A stretch of 64,000 nt of DNA from NCBI GenBank assembly GCA_044226045.1, contig JBGAHR010000013.1:28448-92447 (forward strand), in the 5' to 3' direction. The DNA is from Endoryza sp044226045. Its GTDB lineage: Bacteria > Bacteroidota > Bacteroidia > Chitinophagales > Chitinophagaceae. The translations under genes and the position numbers were made by a program. A model generated the notes under the pieces. It did not search any database. It was given only the letters and a program-made list of their open reading frames with translations, and was not told the DNA's origin. Below, piece by piece: positions 18,034 to 27,049 of the stretch. The number at the start of each line of letters is the position of its first letter. The first letter of the stretch is position 1.

Positions 18034-18711
18034 ATGGCAGACAATACAGCAGTAGTCATTGGAGCCACCGGCCTGATCGGATCACAGCTGGTGCAAAAAT
18101 TACTCGCAGATCCATATTTCAGCAAAGTGAGGATAATTGTCCGTCATTGGGAACAGCCTGCCCCTCCCCGGCTGGAAGTGATCAAAAGTGATTTTTCTCC
18201 CCAACAATTGTCTGAGCAGGTCGGTCACTGTTCTACGATTTTCAGTTGTATGGGCACGACCCGGAAAAATGTTAAAGGAGATCTTACCTTGTATCATAAA
18301 ATTGATGTAGACATTCCTGCACAAGTGGCGAAAGCCGGAAAGCAACAAGGTGCAAAAAAAATTATTATCGTTTCGTCGGTTGGAGCAGACATCAACAGTA
18401 ATAATTATTACCTCCGGTACAAAGGAGAAGTGGAAGCGGAAATTGCTGCCGTTCAGTATGATGAAACACATGTCTTCCGGCCTTCATTCCTTGTTGGCGC
18501 CAGAAAAGAAAACAGGATCCTGGAAAAAATCATGACCCCTCTAATGCAGGGATTGTCTTTTCTCTTGGCCGGTACACTATCAAAATATCGGGCAATCCAT
18601 TCTACAGATGTGGTCAATGCGATGCTTGCAGCATCCAAACAACATAATCCCGGATTACACATCTATCACTACAAAGAAATTCGATCCCTTTGCTCCGGTG
18701 AATCGGCTTAA
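18034..18711 (+). CDS. NAD(P)-binding Rossmann oxidoreductase, HTATIP2-like
   Basis: A 225-residue atypical short-chain dehydrogenase. The dinucleotide motif GATGLIG is at residues 9-15 (AVVIGATGLIGSQLVQ); FSCMGTTRKN, IIIVSSVGAD, YYLRYKGEVEAEI (Tyr-x-x-x-Lys) and FRPSFLVGAR match the HTATIP2/YbjT-like group. Substrate unknown. It is divergent from murB and followed by an 11-bp inverted repeat. Confidence 0.85.
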   Translation: MADNTAVVIGATGLIGSQLVQKLLADPYFSKVRIIVRHWEQPAPPRLEVIKSDFSPQQLSEQVGHCSTIFSCMGTTRKNVKGDLTLYHKIDVDIPAQVAKAGKQQGAKKIIIVSSVGADINSNNYYLRYKGEVEAEIAAVQYDETHVFRPSFLVGARKENRILEKIMTPLMQGLSFLLAGTLSKYRAIHSTDVVNAMLAASKQHNPGLHIYHYKEIRSLCSGESA

Positions 18712-18759
18712 CTTTTATTTAAACGATCATTTTCCACATTTCCCCGGTCTGGTGTTGTT

Positions 18760-18791
18760 ATTGAATGGTTGAATCAAAATAACTATTCAAT
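18760..18791. promoter_or_regulatory. 11-bp inverted repeat upstream of a lipoprotein gene
   Basis: ATTGAATGGTT (18760-18770) and AACTATTCAAT (18781-18791) are complementary apart from one G-T pair, with a 10-base centre. It lies just ahead of the start at 18803 and could be an operator or a leader hairpin. There is no T-run, so it is not an obvious terminator. Confidence 0.35.
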
Positions 18792-18802
18792 CACAAAAAG
18801 AA

Positions 18803-19261
18803 ATGACTATGAAATCACGCAACCTGTTCGCCGGGCTTTTGATGTCTGCGGCCTTTAGCACAGTATTCATTGCCTGCGACAAAGATGATGACAACACGCC
18901 TGCACTTCGTACCAAAGAATACACATTAACACCTGTAAACGGATCCGGAGTGACAGGAAAAGTTAAAGTCAGTGAAAATGCGGATCAGAGTTTCAATGTA
19001 ACGCTGGCGCTCGACAAAACGGTGAAGGATACAGTACACACCGCAGCCATTTATTCGGGCAACATCGATAACCCGGGTGAAGTGTTTATTCCGCTTTCCA
19101 ATATTCCCGGAAATGATTCGGCGGTAACAGTCACCACTTCGAATATCAATACGATCACGTACGACAGCCTGATGAAGTATAATGGATTCATCAGTGTACG
19201 GTACAGTGCTTTTAAAAGCGACAGCCTGATTTCACAGGTGAATATTGGCAGTAATAATTAA
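18803..19261 (+). CDS. Small lipoprotein, CHRD-like
   Basis: A 152-residue lipoprotein; signal FAGLLMSAAFSTVFIAC with Cys25, followed by an Asp-rich stretch that favours surface exposure in Bacteroidota. The mature part (YTLTPVNGSGVTGKVKV, VHTAAIYSGNIDNPGEVFIPLS) resembles a CHRD domain, whose members have an HxHxG-like site; here it is HTAAIYSG. Function unknown. An alternative start is the second Met, two codons later. A terminator with a GC-rich hairpin follows directly. Confidence 0.6.
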   Translation: MTMKSRNLFAGLLMSAAFSTVFIACDKDDDNTPALRTKEYTLTPVNGSGVTGKVKVSENADQSFNVTLALDKTVKDTVHTAAIYSGNIDNPGEVFIPLSNIPGNDSAVTVTTSNINTITYDSLMKYNGFISVRYSAFKSDSLISQVNIGSNN

Positions 19262-19279
19262 ACAGTTTTTCAAAATAAT

Positions 19280-19309
19280 AGTTGCCGGCGTCTTGCCGGC
19301 AGCTTTTTT
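19280..19309 (+). terminator. Terminator after the CHRD-like gene
   Basis: The stem at 19281-19289 pairs with 19295-19303 (GCCGGC core, one G-T pair), has a 5-nt loop and is followed by six T. It touches the 3' end of priA on the other strand. Confidence 0.75.
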
Positions 19310-21752
19310 ATACAGGATCCACATCTATAATAACGACTACGCTTCGGTATCGTTTGTCAAAATGGAATCGTGCCAGTTCATCGTGTATACTTTGACGGCA
19401 CTTGTTAACCAAGCCCTGGTCTTTGGGAAGTTTTAGGGTGATTTCCGCCAGGTACTGGTTCCTGATTTTATTTACGACCGGTTCAGCAGGCCCGGACAAA
19501 TACTTCCCATATTCCTTCTTCAATACCCCGGCAAATACCGCGGCGCCGGAATCCACTACTTCTTTGAATTTGTGCTTAAAGGTCAAGGTAATGACACGTG
19601 AGAAAGGAGGATAAAAAAACTGCTTCCGCCCTTCGATCTCAAAATGATAAAATGAATCATAATCATGCGCCTTCACAAAACCCAGAACAGGATGTGTTGT
19701 GTTGGCCACCTGTATCATTACCACGCCCTGACCATCTTTTCTGCCCGCACGACCACTCACCTGTTCCATCAGCTGAAAAGCCCGTTCATTCACCCGGAAA
19801 TCGGAGAATCCCAACAGACTATCGGCGTCTAAAATACCAACCAGTCCCACGTTTTCAAAATCCAGCCCCTTCACCACCATCTGTGTTCCGACCAGGATAT
19901 CAATCCGGTTCTGCTCAAATTGTTGTATCAGTGTATCATGGGCATGCTTACCTTTTACGCTATCGATATCCATCCGAGCGATCCGGCACTTCGGAAAAAT
20001 CTCCTCCAGTTGCTCTTCAATCTTCTCCGTTCCAAAATTCCTTTGCTGAAACTGGTGACTTCCGCAACGGGCACAACTGTATACCGGAGGATAAATGGTG
20101 CCGCAATAATGACAATGAAGCTTGTTGGTGTTCTTGTGAAAATTGAGGCTTACATCGCAATACTTGCATTGCGGAATCCAGCCACAGACCTGGCAGATCT
20201 GGTAGGGAGCATATCCTCTTCTGTTTTGAAAAAGGATTACCTGCTTTCCCTTTTCTATCGTCTGTTCGATTGCGTCTTTCATTTCGGGAGAAAGAATGAC
20301 CTTATTCCTGTCTTTTCCGATCAGCTTCCTGGTATCAACCAATTCGATATCCGGCAGGTTGACCCCGCCATATCTTTCTTTCAATACGGTAAAACCATAT
20401 TTCCCCGTCTGCGCGTTATAGTAGGATTCCAACGAAGGAGTGGCGCTACCCAGTAAAACTCGGGCATTAAAAACAGATGCGTAATAAACAGCCACATCCC
20501 TGGCATTGTATCTGGGAGCCGGGTCCTGTTGTTTAAAAGACGCATCGTGTTCCTCGTCCACTACAATTAACCCGATATCGTTAAACGGAAGAAAGAGTGC
20601 TGAACGTGCGCCCAATACGATCTTGAGTTCGCCGGATTTAACCTTGTTCCAGATCTCCACCCGTTCATTTTGGGAAAACTTGCTGTGGTATATCCCTATA
20701 TATCCACCGAAGTGTTTTTGCAAACGGCGTATAATCTGGGAGGTTAGGGCGATCTCCGGCAGCAGGTACAATACCTGTTTCCCCTGCTGTACATATTGCT
20801 CTATGAGTTTAATGTATATAAGTGTTTTACCACTGGATGTAATGCCATGCAACAAATTAACCGGCTTCTGCTGATGATTGGCATTGATCTGCTCAAAGAC
20901 CGCGTGCTGGGAAGCAGACAATTCAAAATCGATATTGAATTCACGGGGAAGGTATCTAAGACGATCTACCTGGCGCTTCTCCAGCCACAACACATTTTTC
21001 TCCACCAGCCCTTTCAGTTGCGCATCACTGGCTCCGCTTTTCTTCAGCAGCGAAGGCCGGGTTACTTCCCCCTCTGTTTTCAGTAAATGAAGGTAACTAA
21101 GCAACAGTTCCATCTGCTTCGGGGCCCGGCTCCAGTTATTTAAGAGATCGGATAACCTGTCTTCGTCCTGGTATTCGGGATTCAACACCACAAAGGTTTC
21201 TCTTTTGGGAATGTAATTGTTACGGAGGGATTCCCACACAAAGGCAACTTTCTTGTCGATAAGTGATTTTACAACAGGGTATACATGATGGATGTCCAGC
21301 AATTGCTGTATCTCGGAAAGGTTTAATTCTTTTCTCACTGAGAGGGCCTCGGCAACGATAAACTCATCATGATCAAGATCTGAAAAATCCTCCCCGTATT
21401 CTTCATTCCACACAACCACCGTTTCACTGCTCAATTTGAAATGTGAAGGAAGGGCGGCGGCCATCACTTCTCCTTCGCTGCACATATAGTAATTCGCAAT
21501 CCACTCCCACAGCTTCATCTGTTCTTCATACACGATCGGATCGGGATCAAGTACGTTGAGAATATCTTTGGTTTCGAAAAAGTCTGGTTTCTGATCGTGA
21601 AGTTGTTTTACCAGCCCCGCATATCGCTTGTTCTTCCCCAATCCCACCTCTACGCGCACACCAGGCTTTACCTGCGACAATAGCTGATCGGGTACAGACC
21701 AGGTGTAATTTTTAGGAAGCGCCAGTGGAATGATGATCTCCGCAAACTTCAT
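19308..21752 (-). CDS. priA: Primosomal replication protein N' (PriA helicase)
   Basis: An 814-residue superfamily 2 helicase that restarts stalled replication forks. An N-terminal DNA-binding domain (to about 240); Walker A in LLHGITSSGKTLIYI; DEEHDASFKQ (DEAH-type motif II); LGSATPSLES (motif III); eight Zn-binding cysteines in CQVCGWIPQCKYC and CHYCGTIYPPVYSCARC; and QVSGRAGRKDGQG near the C-terminus. Length is normal. It lies directly downstream of the acyltransferase gene (21 bases), probably in one transcript. Confidence 0.96.
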   Translation of the reverse strand: MKFAEIIIPLALPKNYTWSVPDQLLSQVKPGVRVEVGLGKNKRYAGLVKQLHDQKPDFFETKDILNVLDPDPIVYEEQMKLWEWIANYYMCSEGEVMAAALPSHFKLSSETVVVWNEEYGEDFSDLDHDEFIVAEALSVRKELNLSEIQQLLDIHHVYPVVKSLIDKKVAFVWESLRNNYIPKRETFVVLNPEYQDEDRLSDLLNNWSRAPKQMELLLSYLHLLKTEGEVTRPSLLKKSGASDAQLKGLVEKNVLWLEKRQVDRLRYLPREFNIDFELSASQHAVFEQINANHQQKPVNLLHGITSSGKTLIYIKLIEQYVQQGKQVLYLLPEIALTSQIIRRLQKHFGGYIGIYHSKFSQNERVEIWNKVKSGELKIVLGARSALFLPFNDIGLIVVDEEHDASFKQQDPAPRYNARDVAVYYASVFNARVLLGSATPSLESYYNAQTGKYGFTVLKERYGGVNLPDIELVDTRKLIGKDRNKVILSPEMKDAIEQTIEKGKQVILFQNRRGYAPYQICQVCGWIPQCKYCDVSLNFHKNTNKLHCHYCGTIYPPVYSCARCGSHQFQQRNFGTEKIEEQLEEIFPKCRIARMDIDSVKGKHAHDTLIQQFEQNRIDILVGTQMVVKGLDFENVGLVGILDADSLLGFSDFRVNERAFQLMEQVSGRAGRKDGQGVVMIQVANTTHPVLGFVKAHDYDSFYHFEIEGRKQFFYPPFSRVITLTFKHKFKEVVDSGAAVFAGVLKKEYGKYLSGPAEPVVNKIRNQYLAEITLKLPKDQGLVNKCRQSIHDELARFHFDKRYRSVVVIIDVDPV

Positions 21753-21773
21753 ATTGCTGTATTGGGGCTCAAG

Positions 21774-22562
21774 TTACAATGACCCGTTCAAAGAATCGGT
21801 ATCATTCTTTATCCAGCTGGCTTTGTATTGAATCAGCTTTTGCTCCATAATACGAAACACCTTTTCTTTCAGCTGATCCACATCCCGGGAGCTCAGCCCT
21901 TCCACCGGAATTTCTTCCAGGAAAACCGACCGGCTTCGGCCGGGAGTAAGGGAGAAAACCGAATGATAATGCATTCGTTCGTAGCCATCGAGAAACAGTA
22001 CCGGCTTGATCGGAATCTGTGATTCTATGGCGATGCGAAAGGCGCCGTCATAGAATTCTTTAAGCGGTTTATTCGTTTCGTTAAAGGTTCCTTCCGGAAA
22101 GATAAAAATCGAAATACCTTTGTTTACTACAGACTTCAGGATCCGGACAGACCGGGCGCGGTTTTCTGCACTGCTTCTGTCCACTGTTACGATCGCATTG
22201 CGGTAAATAAATCCGAAAATCGGGATTTTTGACATCTCTATCTTCCCGAGTACCCTTATCGGTTGCCGCATCGTTTTGACTATGATCGGCGCGTCGAGGT
22301 AGGAAATGTGATTGGCCACAAAAATGTAGTGTGTGTCCTTGTTGTGTGGTGTTTCATAAATATTGCGATGCCAGATTCCAATCAGTGCGAACCAGCAATC
22401 GCCCCATAACATGCAAACCCTGTAAATGAAATTTCCTCCCCTGATCTTTCCGAAAAACGACCCAATAACCACAAAAGGAATGACCAGCAACATCAGGATC
22501 ACAAAAAGGATAGCCGCATAGAGACAATAAATCCACCGGATGGGTTGAAGGAGATATCTCAT
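21774..22562 (-). CDS. 1-acyl-sn-glycerol-3-phosphate acyltransferase (PlsC-like)
   Basis: A membrane acyltransferase that would acylate lysophosphatidate in phospholipid synthesis. I chose the ATG at 22562 (MRYLLQPIRWIYCLY); a longer form reaching 22637 would run into the DUF4258 gene. Motif I NHISYLDAP (HX4D), a motif II-like segment ending in VTVDRSS, motif III FPEGTFNET, and motif IV KPVLF are all in order. Two N-terminal hydrophobic segments anchor it. About 262 residues, normal for LPLAT family members; related families accept lyso-ornithine lipids, so the acceptor is inferred. Confidence 0.88.
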   Translation of the reverse strand: MRYLLQPIRWIYCLYAAILFVILMLLVIPFVVIGSFFGKIRGGNFIYRVCMLWGDCWFALIGIWHRNIYETPHNKDTHYIFVANHISYLDAPIIVKTMRQPIRVLGKIEMSKIPIFGFIYRNAIVTVDRSSAENRARSVRILKSVVNKGISIFIFPEGTFNETNKPLKEFYDGAFRIAIESQIPIKPVLFLDGYERMHYHSVFSLTPGRSRSVFLEEIPVEGLSSRDVDQLKEKVFRIMEQKLIQYKASWIKNDTDSLNGSL

Positions 22563-22599
22563 AACATTCGATCGAAGGTAAATATAAGGGCTGTAAAGA

Positions 22600-22983
22600 T
22601 CAGTTGCAATCGCATTGCCATTCTCTTTCGAGATCAATGACTGTTATGATCACATTGCCCCTTGGTGAAGCTGCAACGATGATTCGTACCCGTTGCCGGT
22701 CGTGGGTGATGCCTTCTATCGCATATTTCGGATCGGGACTGGCAGAGGGCTCACTCTTTTGGATATTGATATGGCCAGACTGCAAAATTTCCCTGATTTC
22801 ACTTTCGTTAATATGCCGGCATTCCATGCGGCATCGGGCATGTTTGGTGAGGATGAGACGGGTATCTGTTCGGTTGAAAGGATCATTTGGTTCGGGTTTA
22901 ACCCGGTTGCACCTTTGAAGCACGCGCAGGGTCATCAGGCCTACAACCGCTATAATTATTATCAGGCGGGTTCTCTTCGTCAC
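22600..22983 (-). CDS. DUF4258 domain protein with N-terminal membrane anchor
   Basis: The DUF4258 signature is clear: LTKHARCRMECRHINESEIREIL, later YAIEGITHDRQRVRIIVAAS and a VITVIDLE strand. I place the start at a GTG (22983), giving a short basic N-terminus and one membrane helix (IIIIAVVGLMTL); an upstream in-frame TTG at 23037 would add 18 residues. Small DUF4258 proteins resemble RelE-like toxin folds, but no antitoxin partner is adjacent and this one looks membrane-tethered. Function unknown. Confidence 0.7.
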   Translation of the reverse strand: MTKRTRLIIIIAVVGLMTLRVLQRCNRVKPEPNDPFNRTDTRLILTKHARCRMECRHINESEIREILQSGHINIQKSEPSASPDPKYAIEGITHDRQRVRIIVAASPRGNVIITVIDLEREWQCDCN

Positions 22984-23188
22984 TTTTTTACCGAAAATAG
23001 GGCATTTGAAAGATTTAATAATCCCGTCATTCGCCAACTGATGAAGTAATCCCGAAAGTCTTCCAAATATCAGTGAACAATGGTACGGGATGGTCTCGAA
23101 AATCTGATTTGATCATGCCTGAATCATGGTTATACGCTCCCGCTCTCACTCCCAATTCCCCGAAAAGCGCCCAAGACTGGCGATCAGC

Positions 23189-24550
23189 TCAACTTTTTGT
23201 CAGAACCTGCAGTTCGAGCCACTCCAGGTATTTTTCTATTTGTGAAATCAGATAATAAGGAAGATTCAGTAAATGAACTCTCTTAGCTCCAGGTGTTATA
23301 AAATCTGTTACCTGAATCTGCCCTGCATACAATCGCACCGCCAAATGATGAGGCGCCATGTCCATAAATACACCTAAGGAACGAAGTGTGCCGGTTGACC
23401 CTGCTTTAACTTCAATAGGCACCAGCTTTTCTTTATATCGGAACAAATAATCTATTTCAGCAGAAGAGGTGTTTTTTTCTCTAACCCAAAAAGCCAAACC
23501 ATGTAATGCGCTATGTTGACGAGCCAGCAATTCCTGCCCAACTATATGCTCTACTATTGTACCCTGGTAAACACTATTCAAATCGGTTGTCCCCAATAAT
23601 TCTTGCTGCAGGCCCAGGAAATAATTCAGCATCCCCGTATCCAGCACATGCAGGCGCGGAGATTTTCCGAGGTTTGGCTCGAGCGGTAATACAGGGCTTG
23701 TTTGCGGATACACCAGGTGAATTAATAAGGCCTTTTCAATAGTCCGCAAGGCTTCGCCCATTTCCCGGGATTTATAGGACGACTTTCCGAAATTTTGGAA
23801 CTTGATTCGCTTCCCAGCCTCAGTAAAGCTGGATCTGATAGCGTGACGAATATAATCCGTTTGCGATCCTTTGTGCGCGTATTTTTCTACATCCTCCATA
23901 TAGGAGACCAAAAGGGATTCATAAATTGTCGACAAAGCTGTCAAATCTTTGTGAGAAGCGTAGTGAGAAACTATTTCGGGCATTCCTCCAATCAGGCAAT
24001 AAATACGGAATAGTTTCAGCATAGAATAATGAGCGAATGAAGCACCTGGTATCGTTTGAAGCTGCTGCAACGCGCTTGTTTCTCCAAGTGCCCCAAGAAA
24101 CTCTGAAAACGAAGCAGGGTGAATTACCAGATATTCGACTCTCCCAACCGGGAAACTAATATCGGGCCTGAAAAGACTTTCCAGCATTGACCCTGCTGCG
24201 ATAACTGGTATATCTGGAGCATTTTCATAGAAATATCGTAATTGCTGAAGGGCATCTGGTACTTCCTGGATTTCATCAATAAAAATCAGTGTGTCTGATC
24301 GGTCAGTCAATAGTTTCTTCTTCAGAAAAAACAGGGTTTGAAGAAGAGTGTCAAAACTGGAAAATTCCTCAAATGGCTTTCGGTCTTCGGGAAGCTCCAG
24401 GTTTAAATAAATAAACCCTTTAAAATCAGTAGAGAACTGTTTAACAACAGTTGTCTTGCCCACCTGCCGCGCCCCTCTGATAATAAGAGGTTTGCGCGTT
24501 GATTTATGCCTCCATTTTCTTAATTCCTGTATTATTGACCGCTCGAACAT
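23189..24550 (-). CDS. AAA_14/DUF4143 ATP-binding protein
   Basis: A 453-residue ATPase of the AAA_14 plus DUF4143 type. Walker A GARQVGKTT at residues 26-34 (IIRGARQVGKTTVVKQF), Walker B LIFIDEIQEVPDAL, sensor-like VIAAGSMLE, then DUF4143 (FQNFGKSSYKSREMGEAL, VLDTGMLNYFL) and a C-terminal AEIDYLF...PIEVKAG segment that resembles the PD-(D/E)xK nuclease core. The family is widespread, often in multiple copies and patchy between strains; its function is not established. It has its own promoter and sits beside a gene-poor stretch, so it may be an acquired gene. Confidence 0.85.
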   Translation of the reverse strand: MFERSIIQELRKWRHKSTRKPLIIRGARQVGKTTVVKQFSTDFKGFIYLNLELPEDRKPFEEFSSFDTLLQTLFFLKKKLLTDRSDTLIFIDEIQEVPDALQQLRYFYENAPDIPVIAAGSMLESLFRPDISFPVGRVEYLVIHPASFSEFLGALGETSALQQLQTIPGASFAHYSMLKLFRIYCLIGGMPEIVSHYASHKDLTALSTIYESLLVSYMEDVEKYAHKGSQTDYIRHAIRSSFTEAGKRIKFQNFGKSSYKSREMGEALRTIEKALLIHLVYPQTSPVLPLEPNLGKSPRLHVLDTGMLNYFLGLQQELLGTTDLNSVYQGTIVEHIVGQELLARQHSALHGLAFWVREKNTSSAEIDYLFRYKEKLVPIEVKAGSTGTLRSLGVFMDMAPHHLAVRLYAGQIQVTDFITPGAKRVHLLNLPYYLISQIEKYLEWLELQVLTKS

Positions 24551-24554
24551 GTAA

Positions 24555-24626
24555 CAAAAATAGGGCTATTTTTTGTATTAATTGTAATAAAATTACCCAT
24601 TTTCACAGCATTTCTTGTAATAAAAT
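24555..24626 (-). promoter_or_regulatory. Promoter box and two direct repeats ahead of the DUF4143 ATPase
   Basis: On the minus strand TATTTTTG (24555-24562) is an exact TAnnTTTG box five bases before the start. Upstream, the 12-mer TTGTAATAAAAT (plus-strand sense) occurs twice, at 24582-24593 and 24615-24626, with a 33-base period, as an operator pair might. Confidence 0.5.
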
Positions 24627-25006
24627 ATAGGCATAATATTTAAACGTATTAGCACAAAAAGAGCACCCGGAACCTTGCCGGCTAGTTTAAAGACCTCAAT
24701 CATATTATGGCAGAGTAAATGAACCCAACCGCTGGCGCGGGTATGTTCAGCGGAGTTTGGTCAACCCAGCGTATAAAGACCTACCCGTGCCATAGTTTCT
24801 CCAACCTCAGAAATGCCCGAGCCACTTCAGTATTCCCTGAATGTGATTTGCATAAAACCCGCCTTGAGCGGAGCTGGTCAGCGGATTAAGTATTAATTCA
24901 GTCTTGTGATCCGCCTGCGCCATTACGGTAAATTTAATTTAACTCGCTAATAGTTCGCAGATTACGACGAGCATTGGGGAATCTTGGCCTTCCCGGCTAC
25001 ATGCTC
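24627..25006. other. Gene-free stretch upstream of mtaB
   Basis: About 380 bases without a supportable gene. It contains a 10-bp inverted repeat GGCGCGGGTA (24734-24743) / TACCCGTGCC (24782-24791), and a near-direct repeat: AGCGGAGTTTGGTCA (24749-24763) and AGCGGAGCTGGTCA (24867-24880). It may hold a small RNA or the remains of an insertion. No tRNA was recognised. Confidence 0.4.
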
Positions 25007-25014
25007 TATCTTTG
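25007..25014 (+). promoter_or_regulatory. Bacteroidetes -7 box TATCTTTG for mtaB
   Basis: Exact match eight bases before the ATG at 25023. It implies a nearly leaderless mRNA. Confidence 0.55.
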
Positions 25015-25022
25015 CGGCTCTT

Positions 25023-26294
25023 ATGACCGAAAAGAAATCAGTGGCATTTCACACGCTGGGTTGTAAACTCAACTTTTCCGAAACCTCCACTCTCTCCAGG
25101 ATGATGGAAAATGAAGGTTTCGAAAAGAAAGAGTTCGACGACAAGGCCGACGTATATGTCATTAATACCTGTTCGGTTACCGATAATGCCGATAAAGAGT
25201 GCCGGCAAATCGTTCGTCGCATTCAACGAAGATCTCCCGAAAGCCTGGTAGTCATAACCGGCTGCTATGCCCAGTTAAAACCCAAAGAAATCGCAGAGAT
25301 ACCTGGTGTGGACCTGGTGCTGGGCGCCGCAGAAAAGTTCAATATTGGTCAGCATATAAAAGAGCTGAGCAAGGGCGATTCAGCTCGGATCAGTTCCTGT
25401 GATATTGACGAAGTGAGCGGTTTCAACAGTTCCTTCTCCGTCAATGATCGCACCCGTACTTTTTTGAAGGTACAGGATGGATGTGATTATAACTGCTCCT
25501 TCTGTACGATCCCAATGGCCAGAGGTAAAAGCAGAAGCGACAGCATCTCAAATGTTGTCGGACACGCCCGCAGCCTCGCCGCCAATGGAGTAAAAGAAAT
25601 CGTATTAACGGGAGTAAACCTGGGTGATTTTGGAAAAGGCCCGGAGGGAGAAAAACATTCGGAAGATTTCTTTGGCCTGATTCAGGAACTGGATAAAGTC
25701 GATGGAATCGAACGTTATCGCATCTCTTCCATTGAACCCAACCTGCTGACCAATGAAATCATCGAATTTGTAGCCAATAGTCGCAAATTCATGCCGCACT
25801 TTCACATACCCTTGCAGAGCGGCAGTAATAAAATTCTCGGACTGATGCGGCGGCGCTACAAGAGAGAACTTTACAGCGAACGGGTGAAGCTGATAAAAAT
25901 GCTGATGCCCCATTGCGCCATCGGAGTAGACGTGATCGTAGGTTTCCCGGGTGAAACAGAAGAGTACTTTAATGAAACCCTGCAATTTCTCCACGAGTTG
26001 GATATTTCTTACCTCCACGTGTTTACCTATTCCGAAAGGGACAATACAGTGGCACTAGATATCAAACCTGTTATTCCGGTACAGGTCCGTCATGAACGCA
26101 ACAAGATTCTTCGAAACCTGTCTTACATGAAGATGCAATATTTCACCAACCTGCACAGCGGACAGCAAAGAAAAGTGTTGTTTGAAGGCAACAACAAGAA
26201 CGGTATGATGGAGGGCTACACCGATAACTATATCAAGATCACCACCCCGCACCGGGACGAATGGGTGAACCAGATCGTTGACTGGACAATCTGA
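25023..26294 (+). CDS. mtaB: tRNA t6A37 methylthiotransferase MtaB
   Basis: A 423-residue radical-SAM enzyme that adds a methylthio group to t6A37 of tRNAs reading ANN codons. I chose the ATG at 25023, after the promoter box; the frame also extends to 24984. N-terminal UPF0004 domain with cysteines in HTLGCKLNFSE, NTCSVTDNAD and TGCYAQ; radical-SAM CxxxCxxC in GCDYNCSFCTIPMARG; IGVDVIVGFPGET; and a C-terminal TRAM-like domain (LHSGQQRKVLFEG). All six Fe-S cysteines are present. Confidence 0.94.
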   Translation: MTEKKSVAFHTLGCKLNFSETSTLSRMMENEGFEKKEFDDKADVYVINTCSVTDNADKECRQIVRRIQRRSPESLVVITGCYAQLKPKEIAEIPGVDLVLGAAEKFNIGQHIKELSKGDSARISSCDIDEVSGFNSSFSVNDRTRTFLKVQDGCDYNCSFCTIPMARGKSRSDSISNVVGHARSLAANGVKEIVLTGVNLGDFGKGPEGEKHSEDFFGLIQELDKVDGIERYRISSIEPNLLTNEIIEFVANSRKFMPHFHIPLQSGSNKILGLMRRRYKRELYSERVKLIKMLMPHCAIGVDVIVGFPGETEEYFNETLQFLHELDISYLHVFTYSERDNTVALDIKPVIPVQVRHERNKILRNLSYMKMQYFTNLHSGQQRKVLFEGNNKNGMMEGYTDNYIKITTPHRDEWVNQIVDWTI

Positions 26295-26379
26295 TCACCA
26301 TCAGGGTTCTGCCAGAATTTTGTCAACTCCATTTCCGATCGGTTTTCGTACATTCAGTATTCAATAAAACCTTTTTCTT

Positions 26380-26634
26380 ATGGCAGACAAAAATTCTACT
26401 GCTCCCCAGCAGCAGGCCACCGACTGGAAAGAAAAGCTGGAAGACAAAGCCGAAAATCTGAAAGAAAAAGCAGAAGAAGTGTGGGACAAAGTGGAAGATA
26501 AAGCAGAAGATGTTTGGAAAGATGTAAAAGACAAAGCAGAAGATCTGAAAGAAGGGGCGGAAAAGCTATGGAACAAGATCGTCGACAAATTCGACGGAGA
26601 CGAGCCAAAACCAACGGAAACGCCGAAAAAGTAA
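26380..26634 (+). CDS. LEA-like amphipathic repeat protein
   Basis: An 84-residue hydrophilic protein made almost entirely of charged near-repeats: WKEKLEDKAENLKEKAEEVW, DKVEDKAEDVWKDVKDKAED, LKEGAEKLWNKIVDKF. The 11-residue periodicity (KAExxxEKAxD) is that of group 3 LEA proteins and YtxH-like stress proteins, which are disordered in water and helical when dry or at membranes. No signal peptide or membrane helix, so it should be cytoplasmic. Bounded by a terminator. A stress role is inferred from composition. Confidence 0.75.
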   Translation: MADKNSTAPQQQATDWKEKLEDKAENLKEKAEEVWDKVEDKAEDVWKDVKDKAEDLKEGAEKLWNKIVDKFDGDEPKPTETPKK

Positions 26635-26640
26635 TTCTCC

Positions 26641-26664
26641 ATGCCGCCTCGTGCGGCATTTTTG
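26641..26664 (+). terminator. Terminator after the LEA-like gene
   Basis: ATGCCGC (26641-26647) pairs with GCGGCAT (26653-26659); 5-nt loop; T-rich tail. Confidence 0.75.
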
Positions 26665-26749
26665 TTATTTAACCGGGTCAGTATTTAACAATGCCTTTGA
26701 CAAACCCTTTTGTTCGTAATTTCGTTATTAAGTGGAGGAGAAACCAGAA

Positions 26750-27043
26750 ATGAAGAAATACCAGGTTACCATACAATTCGAAATGGACGATGATTTCATG
26801 TCGCTCGTACCTTCTCATCGTGTGTATATCAACAACCTCATAGAAAAAGGAATCATAGATCAATATGTGGTTTCCATGGAAACACAGAGAGTATGGATCA
26901 CTTTTTCGGCAGCTGATAAAAATGAAGTGGAACAGCGCCTGGAAAAATCTCCCATTCATCGCTACTGGAACAGCATTGAAATCGACGAACTGTTTGTCGT
27001 GGATGGACAACACTATCGTTTGCCGGCCCTGCAATTGAATTAA
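26750..27043 (+). CDS. Small hypothetical protein, ferredoxin-like fold suspected
   Basis: A 97-residue protein from the ATG at 26750, preceded by AGTGGAGGAG, a good ribosome-binding site for this group; a GTG at 26732 is the alternative. The sequence MKKYQVTIQFEMDDDFMSLVPSHRVYINNLIEKG then YVVSMETQRVWITFSA and a final strand suggests a beta-alpha-beta (muconolactone isomerase or YciI-like) layout. I do not recognise a named family. The gene is convergent with the YdcF-like gene, 6 bases apart. Confidence 0.65.
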   Translation: MKKYQVTIQFEMDDDFMSLVPSHRVYINNLIEKGIIDQYVVSMETQRVWITFSAADKNEVEQRLEKSPIHRYWNSIEIDELFVVDGQHYRLPALQLN

Positions 27044-27049
27044 TCAAAC

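Noticed and set aside
22600..22983. Toxin of a toxin-antitoxin pair
   Set aside because: DUF4258 can resemble RelE-like folds, but no small antitoxin gene is adjacent and the protein has a membrane anchor.
24627..25006. tRNA gene
   Set aside because: No T-arm GGTTCRA and acceptor pairing could be found on either strand.
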